64,000 bases of DNA from Novosphingobium clariflavum (lineage in GTDB: Bacteria > Pseudomonadota > Alphaproteobacteria > Sphingomonadales > Sphingomonadaceae), in contig NZ_JAPCWC010000005.1 of the NCBI RefSeq assembly GCF_026420865.1, forward strand, positions 124,001-188,000, read 5' to 3'. Made by a program: the position numbers and the translations under genes. Within the stretch, counting starts at the first letter, position 1; every line of letters starts with the position of its first letter. Below are positions 36,401-43,802 of the stretch, one piece after another. The notes below the pieces were generated by a model. That model was not told the DNA's origin. It ran no database searches and saw nothing but the letters and a program-made list of their open reading frames with translations.

Positions 36401-36819
36401 CCTCGTTGCCCGATATTGCGCTGGCCCCGGTGACGCGGGGGATCGAACTGGTGCCGCGTCCCGGCCGGGTCCACCGCAGCGACTTCGCGGTCGTGGCGAT
36501 GAGCGAGATCGCGGGCACTGCCTATTTCCGCAGCGCGCTTGCAGGCGATGGCAAGGCGCGCGCGCGGGGGGTCTCGGGGCTGCGCCTGATCCTGCTCGAC
36601 GGGGCGGGCAAGGCGGCGGGCAGCACGCGGACCGAGGCGGACGGGTTCTATCTGTTCGAACAGGTCCGCCCCGGTCGCTACCGCCTGGCCATCGATCCCG
36701 ATCAGGCCGCGCGCCTGGGGATCGCGCTCGTCGCTTCGGCCCAGGACGATGACGCCCTGATCGAAGTCGGCCCGCAAGGCGCGACCCTGTCGCGCGATCT
36801 CTATGTGAGCACGCAGTAG
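33454..36819 (+). CDS. Outer-membrane fimbrial usher, CS1/alpha type
   Basis: 1121 residues starting at a GTG that overlaps the chaperone stop. Residues 1-210 are Pro/Ala/Leu-rich low complexity, including LPGLPGLPG repeats and two 14-residue repeats. A beta-domain follows (about 220-400). The central barrel contains GYEVELYRNGVLAGSTRQAINGQYEF and VPVDYGLNLFRLVFYGPQGQ, typical of the TcfC/CooC usher family. The C-terminus has an EF-hand-like DLDGDGVYGPGD segment and a carboxypeptidase-regulatory-like domain (GVSGLRLILLDGAGKAAGSTRTEADGFY). It threads chaperone-bound subunits to the surface. Confidence 0.85.
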   Translation: MTQERSGLPGAARLVPFLAGASLLARGDHALLPAAAAGEEGPPALHHARARQALPRPGFAMLALPGLPGLPGLRGLPGLPVERAAAPLLPRSLAPHPLRAALRASAAPLALAAPLRPPPGDPDAARDAPHWLALPVPEEMPAAGPAVFPAAPAGSELPAALVAAPDANEPAAPALVAAPIASEPAAPALVAARRLPVPGFGLAVPGAQPGPAAPARLAPASAVQTFPAGASPVITSDDEVILAVRVATATGTSGGEDTVIAYGTREGLYLPLGALARTLDLPIAVGDEGHYANGWFLSEDRHLTINLREGTAQADGRSVALGKGDAQAFDGELYLRAERIGDLLPLTVTPNLRDQSVTIRTREPFPFEQRLTREAERERLDNEQASAASAQRRFPREETPWLPISVPMADIETRAVSDTALGERVESDLRLAGDFAWMSAEVFLTHSTRDGLTAAHVELGRTDPDGELLGPLHASAFALGDVATSSLPVGLRGVAGRGAVVTNAPVEAASVFDRIDLRGALADGYEVELYRNGVLAGSTRQAINGQYEFLQVPVDYGLNLFRLVFYGPQGQRSEQVRRISVGDGRLSKGQLVYTLGAVQKDENLLGITAPRFIPGLDHGRWRASAQLAYGLTSQVTGVVGGGWFDRDSGSRWLASAGLRTGLGGLAAKLDLAMQDGAMVPGGSGKAGRAIEAGLGGRVAGASFTLTHAEYRGDFLDEVRVFDGQPLRRVSELDANATLRPWGEGGLAIPLHARARRIEYASGEVQSSASLRGSARVAGVLASNALEFSRYQPAMTAGGGRLDQLIGTFDLATLSGSRTQVRASASYSLAPVARVEAVSLELDRSLDDRTLVRGLASHAFHQRDTQLGLSAERRFRRFTLAFDGTYGLRGKVHSLALRLGFGLGRNPLTERIYLAPPGQALAGAVALRAYEDLDGDGVYGPGDKVLPQVAFGSGTGTGATDGDGTVLLTGLPAGTRASVQVDPTSLPDIALAPVTRGIELVPRPGRVHRSDFAVVAMSEIAGTAYFRSALAGDGKARARGVSGLRLILLDGAGKAAGSTRTEADGFYLFEQVRPGRYRLAIDPDQAARLGIALVASAQDDDALIEVGPQGATLSRDLYVSTQ
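33931..34035 (+). repeat. 42-bp coding repeat in usher
   Basis: Two full units and a partial third, encoding ALVAAP[DI]A[NS]EPAAP in the low-complexity N-terminal part of the usher. A second, 9-bp-like repeat encoding GLP units lies at about 33648-33692. Confidence 0.85.
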
Positions 36820-37029
36820 TGCGCTGATTTTTGCAACGATCCGTCCAGATCATTGCGTTTGATCGATCATGCGGGCGCGGGCACAGCATGTCGCATGTCC
36901 CGCGACGTTTCCATCTCCGCACCGATCCCCGCACCGATCTGCGCCCGGCTTGCCTGCCATCCTGCCCGTCGGCAGGATCGCCGTTGCACCCGCCCTGCCG
37001 ATTGCGGCTGCTGAGGAGGTTCGCGCGAC
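36820..37029. promoter_or_regulatory. Control region upstream of the purine cluster
   Basis: 210 bases between the usher stop and the first gene of the purine cluster. It starts with the 39-bp motif shared with the lysR control region (listed) and ends with AGGAGG ten bases before the GTG start of the AtzG-like gene. No gene is seen. Confidence 0.6.
36827..36865 (+). promoter_or_regulatory. 39-bp conserved site, copy 1 (candidate LysR operator)
   Basis: Matches 58350-58388 at all but about six of 39 positions. The shared cores are TTTTTGCAACG and TCATTGCGTTTG. Inside, GCAACGATC-N6-GATCATTGC is a near-perfect dyad (8 of 9 bases), as LysR-type regulators prefer. The site lies 165 bases upstream of the first gene of the purine cluster. 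Confidence 0.7.
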
Positions 37030-37209
37030 GTGACTGCCATGCCATCTGACCGGATTCCCCGTTCCACCGCCGAAATCGTGGCCGCCGCCGCCGCGCGCGG
37101 GCTGACGATCCCGCCCGAATGTCTGGAGGGCGTAGCGGCCAATCTGGCGCTGCTGGCACGCCATGCGCAGGTCCTGCATGGCCCTGCGTGCGACGGCGCC
37201 GCCCAGTGA
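37030..37209 (+). CDS. AtzG/HpxX-like small subunit (DUF4089)
   Basis: 59 residues from a GTG start with AGGAGG upstream. The helical core GLTIPPECLEGVAANLALLARHAQVL matches DUF4089, the GatC-like small protein that accompanies AtzE-type amidases (AtzG in cyanuric-acid degradation, HpxX in Klebsiella purine degradation). It would wrap around and stabilise the amidase encoded 13 bases downstream. It is the first gene of the purine cluster and too short to be noticed easily. Confidence 0.78.
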   Translation: MTAMPSDRIPRSTAEIVAAAAARGLTIPPECLEGVAANLALLARHAQVLHGPACDGAAQ

Positions 37210-37222
37210 ACGCTCCCGTCCA

Positions 37223-38581
37223 GTGACTGCCACCGCTCTCGAAATCGCCGCTGCCGTGCGCAGCGGGCGGATCACTGCGGGCGCCGTGGTGGACGCGTGC
37301 CTTGCCGCGCTGCCGCAGCCGGCGGACGATCCGCTGGTCGCGGTGACGCGGCTGCTGCCCGAACGCGCGCGCGCCGAAGCGGCGGCGGTCGATGCCCTGG
37401 TGGCGGCGGGCAAGGACCCCGGGCCGCTGGCCGGCGTCCCCTACGGCGTCAAGGACCTGTTCGACGTCGCCGGATTGCCGACCACGGCGGGCTCAACCCT
37501 TTACGCCGATGCCCCGCCCGCCGCCGCCGATGCCGGAGCCATCGCCCGGCTCCGGGCGGCAGGTGCGGTGCTGGTCGCCACTCTCAACATGGACGAGTTC
37601 GCCTATGGCTTCGCGACCATCAACGCGCGCCATGGCACCACCCGCAATCCTCACGATCCCTCCCGTCTTGCAGGCGGCTCCTCGGGCGGCTCGGCGGCGG
37701 TTGTCGCTGCCGGGCTGCTCCCTTTCTCGCTGGGATCGGATACCAACGGCTCGGTTCGCGTACCGGCGAGCCTGACCGGCATTTACGGCCTCAAGCCCAG
37801 CCACGGCGACCTGCCGCTGGACGGCGTGTTCCCGTTTGCCGAGAGTTTCGACGATACCGGGCCGTTCACCCGCACCGCCGCCGACATGGCGCTGGTGTGG
37901 CAGGTGCTCTCCGGCCGCGACGGCGCGGTGGACACGGCTCCGCTCCGGATCGGCCGGCTCGGCGGGCGGTTCCGCGAGAATGTGGATCCCGACCAGCTGG
38001 CCGCCATCGATGCGCTTGCCGCCGATGCGCCGCTGGTCGAACTGCCCGATATTGCTCGCGCCCGCTCGGCGGCTTTCGTGATCACCGCCTTCGAGGGCGG
38101 CAACCTCCATCGCAAGGCCCTGGCCGCCAAGGCCATGGCTTTCGATCCCGCAACGCGGGACCGTCTCCTCGCGGGGGCTCTGCTGCCCCGGGCTCTCTAC
38201 GAGGAGGCGGTGCGTTTCCGGGATTCCTTCCGGGCCGAGGTCCATGCACTGATGACCCGCTTCGATGGGCTGCTGGCCCCGGCCGCGCCCTGCGCCGCGC
38301 CGCTCATTGCCGATCCGCGCATCGCGATCGATGGCGCGTTGAGCCCGGCGCGGGCCGATCTTGGCATTCATACCCAGCCAATCAGCTTTACCGGACTGCC
38401 CTCGCTGGCGGTTCCGTTGTACCGTCCGGGGCGCCTGCCGCTCGGACTCCAGCTCATCGGGGCGCCCAAGGGGGAACCGGCGCTGCTGAAACTGGCAGCG
38501 CAGCTGGAAGCCGCGGGCGTGGCGGGCGCGACACTACCACCCGGGCCGATAACCGGGTCGCAATTAGGGGCACGACAGTGA
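37223..38581 (+). CDS. AtzE/HpxY-like amidase
   Basis: 452 residues of the amidase-signature family, taking the GTG at 37223. The Ser-cisSer-Lys triad is visible: Lys77 in GVPYGVKDLF, cis-Ser153 in GGSSGGS and nucleophile Ser177 in GSDTNGSVRVPA. The DTNGS variant of DTGGS is typical of AtzE. With its DUF4089 partner it probably hydrolyses oxalurate (or a related carboxy-urea) late in ureide degradation, as proposed for HpxY. That substrate assignment rests on context: PucG-, HpxW- and HpxZ-like genes lie in the same cluster. Confidence 0.85.
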   Translation: MTATALEIAAAVRSGRITAGAVVDACLAALPQPADDPLVAVTRLLPERARAEAAAVDALVAAGKDPGPLAGVPYGVKDLFDVAGLPTTAGSTLYADAPPAAADAGAIARLRAAGAVLVATLNMDEFAYGFATINARHGTTRNPHDPSRLAGGSSGGSAAVVAAGLLPFSLGSDTNGSVRVPASLTGIYGLKPSHGDLPLDGVFPFAESFDDTGPFTRTAADMALVWQVLSGRDGAVDTAPLRIGRLGGRFRENVDPDQLAAIDALAADAPLVELPDIARARSAAFVITAFEGGNLHRKALAAKAMAFDPATRDRLLAGALLPRALYEEAVRFRDSFRAEVHALMTRFDGLLAPAAPCAAPLIADPRIAIDGALSPARADLGIHTQPISFTGLPSLAVPLYRPGRLPLGLQLIGAPKGEPALLKLAAQLEAAGVAGATLPPGPITGSQLGARQ

Positions 38582-39957
38582 CGGATACGACAACCACCAT
38601 GGAGGCGCCGCCGGCGGGACCACCCGGCACGCCGGACGGCCGGCTGGAACGCTGGTTCTCGATGGCAGAACGCGGCACCAATGCCCGCACCGAAGTGCTG
38701 GCGGGGGTCACCACCTTCCTGACCATGGCCTATATCGTGCTGGTCAACCCGGCGATCCTGGGCACTGCCGGAATGCCGGTGGCCTCGGTTGCCGCCGCCA
38801 CCTGCTTTGCCGCGGCCTTTGCCTCGATCCTGATGGGCTTCGTCGCCAATACGCCGCTGGCGCTGGCGCCGGGCATGGGGCTCAATGCCTATTTCAGCTT
38901 CACCGTGGTGCAGCAGATGGGCGTGCCCTGGCCAGTGGCGCTGGGCTGCGTGTTCATCTCGGGCGTGGCGTTCCTGTTCCTGACGCTCACCGGTGTGCGC
39001 CAGCTGATCGTCGCCTCGATCCCGCAATACCTGTTCGCGGCAGTGGCGGGCGGCATCGGCCTGTTCATCGGTTTCATCGGCTTCAAGGACGCAGGCATCG
39101 TCGTCGCCAATCCGGCGACTTTCGTGGCGCTGGGTGACCTCAAGGCTCCCGGCGCGGCGCTGGCGCTGTTCGGCCTGGTGCTGATCGGTGCGCTCAGCGT
39201 GTGGAACGTGCGCGGGGCGATGCTGATCGGCATCCTCGCCACCACCGTGGTCGGCTGGCTCTGCGGCATGGTCTCGGTCAGCCCCGAGCCCTATTCTCTG
39301 GACGCGCTGACCGGCACTGCCTTCAAGCTCGACCTTGCCGGCGTGTTCGGCCTGTCGGGCAGCCATGGCCTCGGCCTGCTGGAAATCCTCTTCGTGTTCC
39401 TGTTCGTCGACCTGTTCGACAATATCGGCACCCTCGTCGCGGTCACCAAGCGCGCCGGGCTGATGGACAGCGAGGGCCGCATCCCGCGCCTCAACCGCAT
39501 CCTCATCACCGATGCCGCCGCCACCATCGTCGGTTCGATGGCGGGCACCAGCACCGTCACCAGCTATGTCGAGAGCGCGGCGGGCGTGCAGGCGGGGGGG
39601 CGCACCGGCCTTACCGCCGTCGTCACCGGCGTGCTGTTCCTCGCCACCATGTTCGTGGCGCCTTACGCGCAGCTGATCCCGCTGGCGGCGACCGCGCCTG
39701 CGCTGATCATCGTCGGCGGCCTCATGCTGCTGCCGCTGACCGAAGTGAAGTGGGAAGACCCGCTGGCGGCGATCCCCGCCTTCCTGACGGTGGCGATGAT
39801 CCCGCTGACCTTCTCGATCGCCAATGGCCTCGCCTTCGGCATCACTGCCCACGCCATCCTCAAGATCGTGCGCGGCACCGTCGTCAGGAAGGACTGGTTC
39901 CTGCTGGTGCTGGCGCTGCTGTTCGTCGCCCGCTTCGTCTGGATGGGAGCCGCCTGA
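38578..39957 (+). CDS. NCS2/AzgA-type purine base permease
   Basis: 459 residues with about 12-14 TM helices, starting at a GTG that overlaps the amidase stop. It carries the AzgA-branch signature NTPLALAPGMGLNAYFSFTVV and the substrate-site helix FVFLFVDLFDNIGTLVAV, followed by TSTVTSYVESAAGVQAGGRTGL. This branch carries adenine, guanine and hypoxanthine by proton symport at the inner membrane. Its position fits import of bases released in the periplasm by the exported nucleosidases. Confidence 0.9.
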   Translation: MTDTTTTMEAPPAGPPGTPDGRLERWFSMAERGTNARTEVLAGVTTFLTMAYIVLVNPAILGTAGMPVASVAAATCFAAAFASILMGFVANTPLALAPGMGLNAYFSFTVVQQMGVPWPVALGCVFISGVAFLFLTLTGVRQLIVASIPQYLFAAVAGGIGLFIGFIGFKDAGIVVANPATFVALGDLKAPGAALALFGLVLIGALSVWNVRGAMLIGILATTVVGWLCGMVSVSPEPYSLDALTGTAFKLDLAGVFGLSGSHGLGLLEILFVFLFVDLFDNIGTLVAVTKRAGLMDSEGRIPRLNRILITDAAATIVGSMAGTSTVTSYVESAAGVQAGGRTGLTAVVTGVLFLATMFVAPYAQLIPLAATAPALIIVGGLMLLPLTEVKWEDPLAAIPAFLTVAMIPLTFSIANGLAFGITAHAILKIVRGTVVRKDWFLLVLALLFVARFVWMGAA

Positions 39958-40898
39958 TGCGCGTCATGACCGTACTTGCCGGGGCCCTTGCGCTTTCGGC
40001 CGCCGTATCCGCCCCGGCGCGCGCCGCCGACAAGCTCGACGCTGTCCCGCGCACACTGGTGATGACGGCCTACGAGCCCGAATGGAACGCGCTTGTCCAC
40101 GCGGTGCAGCAGCCGACCGCCTACCAGCTCAACGGCATGACCTACATGACCGGCGTGCTGGAGGGCAAACCCGTGCTGCTGATGCAGAGCGGCGTCTCGA
40201 TGGTCAACGCGGCGATGAACACGCAGCTGGTGATCGACCGGTTCGCGGTGAAGCGCATCGTCTTTTCCGGCATCGCCGGGGGTGTCGATCCCGGGCTTTC
40301 GATCGGCGATGTGATCGTGGCGGAGAACTGGGGCCAGTACCTCGAAGTCTCCTTCGCGCGCCAGACCGACGGCGGCTGGCTGCCGCCCGAGAAGGTCAGC
40401 ACCGGCGCGCCGGGCAACTGGGAGTTCATGTACCCGCGCCCGGTCCGCGTCAGCAATGCCGCGCAAGGGACGCAGCACATGTTCACCTTCGCGATGGACC
40501 CGCAGCTGCTGGACCTCGCCCGCAAGGTGGCGCCGACCGTCAAGATGGAGCGCTGCGTGGCCGCCGCGGCCACCCAGCGGGCCGGGTCCGAGCTGTGCCT
40601 GCCGCACGATCCCAAGGTCGTTGTCGGCGGCACCGGGGTCAGCGCCGGGGTCTTTGCCGACAACGCGAAGTTCCGCGAATACCTGCACGCCGCCTGGAAG
40701 GCCCGCGTGCTCGACATGGAAAGCGCGGCGGTGGCGCAAGTCGCCTATGCCAACCAGGTGCCGACCATCGTCTTCCGCAGCCTCTCCGATCTTGCCGGGG
40801 GCGACGCCCAGAAGAACATGGAGGATACTTTCGAACACCTCGCCTCGGTCAATTCCGCGCATGTCGTGCGTGCGTTCCTGACCGCGCTGCCGGACTGA
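39957..40898 (+). CDS. Exported MTA/SAH-nucleosidase-like protein
   Basis: 313 residues. The ATG overlaps the permease stop. A signal peptide (MRVMTVLAGALALSAAVSAPARAAD) puts it in the periplasm. The mature part is a nucleoside-phosphorylase/nucleosidase fold: VLLMQSGVSMVNAAMNTQLVIDRF, FSGIAGGVDPGLSIGDVIVAE, and near the end RVLDMESAAVAQVAY (ribose-binding Glu) and SLSDLAGG (catalytic Asp). Residues for hydrolysis of a purine nucleoside are therefore present. It is longer than cytosolic MtnN (about 230). The substrate is probably a purine ribonucleoside; adjacency to a base permease supports this. Confidence 0.8.
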   Translation: MRVMTVLAGALALSAAVSAPARAADKLDAVPRTLVMTAYEPEWNALVHAVQQPTAYQLNGMTYMTGVLEGKPVLLMQSGVSMVNAAMNTQLVIDRFAVKRIVFSGIAGGVDPGLSIGDVIVAENWGQYLEVSFARQTDGGWLPPEKVSTGAPGNWEFMYPRPVRVSNAAQGTQHMFTFAMDPQLLDLARKVAPTVKMERCVAAAATQRAGSELCLPHDPKVVVGGTGVSAGVFADNAKFREYLHAAWKARVLDMESAAVAQVAYANQVPTIVFRSLSDLAGGDAQKNMEDTFEHLASVNSAHVVRAFLTALPD

Positions 40899-40902
40899 CG
40901 CG

Positions 40903-42498
40903 ATGACCCTCACCACCGTCACCGGCCGTAACGGCATCGTCACCGCCCCGCACCGCCTTGCCGCCGAGGCGGGGCTGTCGGTGCTGATGGACGGCGGCAA
41001 TGCCGTGGAGGCGACCGTTGCCGTCGCCGCGACGCTGGCGGTGGTCTACCCGCACATGACCGCGATCGGCGGCGACGGGTTCTGGGTGATCCGCGAGCCG
41101 GCCGGGCAGGGTGGCGGGACGGTCCATTCGGTCCACGGCTGCGGCGGCGCGGCTGCCGGGGCGGACCTGTCGCTCTACGCCGGGCTGGAGACGGTGCCGA
41201 CGCGGGGGCCGCTGGCGGCCAATACCGTGGCGGGGACGATCTCGGGCTGGGCAGCGGCACTGGAGAGCGCAGGCGGCACATTGCCGCTCGGGCGCCTGCT
41301 GCGCGATGCGATCCGCTATGCGCAGGAGGGCGTTCCCGTCACCGCAGGCGGCGCCGCGATCGCCTTGGCCAAGGGCGACGAACTGCGCGCCGCACCGGGG
41401 GCCTATGCTACCGTGTTCGAACCTGAGGGTCGTCCGCTGGCCGAAGGTGACGTGCTGCGTAATCCGGCTCTGGCCGCGACCTTGCGCAAGCTGGCAAGCG
41501 ACGGGCTCGACAGCTTCTATCGCGGCGATCTTGCAGCCCTGATCGCCGAAGACCTTGCCGCGCTGGGCAGCCCGGTTTCGGCGGCGGACCTTGCCGCGCA
41601 CCATGCCACGCGGCCCGCGCCGCTCTCGGTGCCGATCCGGGGCGCGAGGCTCTACAACAGCGCGCCGCCGACGCAGGGCTTCGCCTCGCTGGTGATCCTG
41701 GCGCTGTTCGACCGGCTTGCCGCCGGGGCAGTGGACAGCTTCGCGCATGTCCATGGGCTGGTGGAGGCAACCAAGCAGGCCTTCCTGCTGCGCGATGTGC
41801 ATGTCGGCGATCCGGCTTACACCGATTACGATTTTCAGGGCCTGCTGGACGATGCGGCCGCGCTCGATGAACTGGCCGCGCGGATCGATCCGGCACAGGC
41901 GCTGGCCTGGCCGCAGCCGCCGCAGTGGGGCGATACCTGCTGGTTCGGCGCGGCGGACGCGGAGGGGCGCGTGGTCTCCTCGATCCAGTCGACCTATTTC
42001 GAGTTCGGCTCGGGCCTGGTGCTGCCGCAGACCGGGATCGTCTGGCAGAACCGGGGCAGTTCGTTCCGCCTCGCCGAGACGGGCTGGAATGCGCTGAAGC
42101 CCGGCCGCAAGCCGTTCCACACGCTCAACCCGGCGCTGGCGGTGTTCGAGGATGGCCGGGTCATGGCCTATGGCACCATGGGCGGCGAGGGCCAGCCGCA
42201 GACGCAGGCCGCGCTGTTCAGCCGCTATGCGCGCTTCGGCGTGGACTTGCAGCAGGCGATCAGCGCGCCGCGCTGGCTCTTGGGGCGCACCTGGGGCGAG
42301 GTCACCACCTCGCTCAAGCTCGAGGACGGTTTCGACGAGGCGCTTTATGCTGCCCTGGCCGAGGCCGGGCACGATGTGGAGCGCGTGGGGCCGCTGACGG
42401 CGATGATGGGCCATGCCGGCGCCCTGGTACGCCTGCCGGACGGTTCGTTCGAAGGCGCCACCGATCCGCGCAGCGATGGCGGGGTAGCGGCATGGTAG
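40903..42498 (+). CDS. HpxW-like oxamate amidohydrolase (gamma-glutamyltransferase fold)
   Basis: 531 residues of the gamma-glutamyltransferase Ntn-hydrolase superfamily without a signal peptide. The autocatalytic Thr is Thr345 in QWGDTCWFGAADAEGRVVSSIQS, and the later GTMGGEGQPQTQAALFSRYARFG segment is typical. In Klebsiella the homologous HpxW cleaves oxamate to oxalate and ammonia, the last step of this ureide branch. The neighbouring allantoate and ureidoglycine genes support that role rather than glutathione metabolism. Confidence 0.85.
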   Translation: MTLTTVTGRNGIVTAPHRLAAEAGLSVLMDGGNAVEATVAVAATLAVVYPHMTAIGGDGFWVIREPAGQGGGTVHSVHGCGGAAAGADLSLYAGLETVPTRGPLAANTVAGTISGWAAALESAGGTLPLGRLLRDAIRYAQEGVPVTAGGAAIALAKGDELRAAPGAYATVFEPEGRPLAEGDVLRNPALAATLRKLASDGLDSFYRGDLAALIAEDLAALGSPVSAADLAAHHATRPAPLSVPIRGARLYNSAPPTQGFASLVILALFDRLAAGAVDSFAHVHGLVEATKQAFLLRDVHVGDPAYTDYDFQGLLDDAAALDELAARIDPAQALAWPQPPQWGDTCWFGAADAEGRVVSSIQSTYFEFGSGLVLPQTGIVWQNRGSSFRLAETGWNALKPGRKPFHTLNPALAVFEDGRVMAYGTMGGEGQPQTQAALFSRYARFGVDLQQAISAPRWLLGRTWGEVTTSLKLEDGFDEALYAALAEAGHDVERVGPLTAMMGHAGALVRLPDGSFEGATDPRSDGGVAAW

Positions 42499-43802
42499 AG
42501 GCCAGCGGCCTGCGCGCCGTCACCCGCTGCCAGGTGCTGGGTAGCGGGCCTTACAGCGAGACCGAACAGGGGCTCTATCGCGGCTATCTCAGCCCCGCCT
42601 ACCACGCCGCCGTCGATCTGGTCGGCGCGTGGATGGTCGAGGCGGGCATGCGGGTCGACCTTGATCCTGCCGCCAATCTGCGGGGCCGCTACGAAGGCGC
42701 GGCGCCGAACGCACCGGCGCTGGTGATCGGCAGCCACCTTGATTCGGTGCGCGACGGCGGCTGCTACGATGGTCCGCTCGGCGTCATGCTGGGCATCGAA
42801 TGCGTCGCTGCGCTGCACGAGCAGGGCCGCCGCCTGCCCTTTGCCATCGAGGTCTACGCGTTCGGGGACGAGGAAGGCTCGCGGTTTCCCGCCGCCATGC
42901 TGACCAGCCGCGCGGTGGCCGGAACGCTCGATGCGGATTTGGGTCGGATCGCCGATGCGCAAGGGGTGTCGCTGGAAGTGGCGCTCGCCTCGTTCAGGAC
43001 CGACTACGACGTGGTGACGGCCAATACGCCGACCGACCGCCTCTCGGTGCAGGCCTACCGCAGCGCGCGCCGGGCGCCGGAAGACATCCTTGCCTATCTC
43101 GAGGCCCATATCGAGCAGGGCCCGGTGCTGGAGGCGGAAGGCCTTGCGCTTGGCACCGTCACCGGCATCGCCGCGCAATTGCGCTATGCCGCCACGGTAC
43201 GCGGCATGGCCGGGCACGCGGGCACCAGTTCGATGCCGCTGCGCCGCGATGCGCTGGCGGGGAGCGCGGAAATGGTGCTCGCCATCGAGGCGATTGCCCG
43301 CGCGGACGGCTCGGACCTCGTCGCCACTGTCGGTACGCTGGAAGTCCTGCCGGGCGCCGCCAACGTGATCCCCGGCGAAGTGCGCTTCACCATCGACGTG
43401 CGCTCCGGCGACGCAGGGCGGCGCGACCGTGCGGCGCAGGCCATCCTCGCGCGGCTGGAGCAGCTCGCCTCGACGCGGGGCCTCGTGCTCGATCTGGCGC
43501 TGATCCATGACTTGCCCGCCAGTCCTTGCGACGAGGCGCTGATGGACCTGATGGACGCCGCCATGGCCGGGGCCGGTCAGCCGCCGCGCCGACTCGTTTC
43601 GGGCGCGGGGCACGATGCCATGGTGATGGCCGCGCTGTGCCCCACCGCGATGCTGTTCATCCGCTGCCGGGACGGCATCAGCCACAACCCCGCCGAGCAT
43701 GTCGAACCGGCCGACGCCGAGGCGGCGCTGCGGGTCATGCTGGGCTTCATCGACAAACTGGGCCAGAAACACTTGGGAGACCGCCTTGCCGACCGACCTT
43801 GA
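42492..43802 (+). CDS. Allantoate amidohydrolase (AllC/HpxK-like)
   Basis: 436 residues of the M20-like hydantoinase/carbamoylase family. Metal ligands are His82 and Asp93 in SHLDSVRDGGCYDGPLG, Glu127/128 in GDEEGSRFP, a His in EAHIEQGPVLE and a C-terminal His in SHNPAEHV. It releases ammonia and CO2 from allantoate to give (S)-ureidoglycine. Relatives also hydrolyse N-carbamoyl amino acids or ureidoglycolate, so context decides: PuuE lies downstream and the PucG-like gene immediately after. The start overlaps the HpxW stop. Confidence 0.87.
   Translation: MVEASGLRAVTRCQVLGSGPYSETEQGLYRGYLSPAYHAAVDLVGAWMVEAGMRVDLDPAANLRGRYEGAAPNAPALVIGSHLDSVRDGGCYDGPLGVMLGIECVAALHEQGRRLPFAIEVYAFGDEEGSRFPAAMLTSRAVAGTLDADLGRIADAQGVSLEVALASFRTDYDVVTANTPTDRLSVQAYRSARRAPEDILAYLEAHIEQGPVLEAEGLALGTVTGIAAQLRYAATVRGMAGHAGTSSMPLRRDALAGSAEMVLAIEAIARADGSDLVATVGTLEVLPGAANVIPGEVRFTIDVRSGDAGRRDRAAQAILARLEQLASTRGLVLDLALIHDLPASPCDEALMDLMDAAMAGAGQPPRRLVSGAGHDAMVMAALCPTAMLFIRCRDGISHNPAEHVEPADAEAALRVMLGFIDKLGQKHLGDRLADRP

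Noticed and set aside
40903..42498. True gamma-glutamyltranspeptidase of glutathione metabolism
   Set aside because: No signal peptide, and the purine/ureide neighbourhood matches the HpxW oxamate branch of the family.
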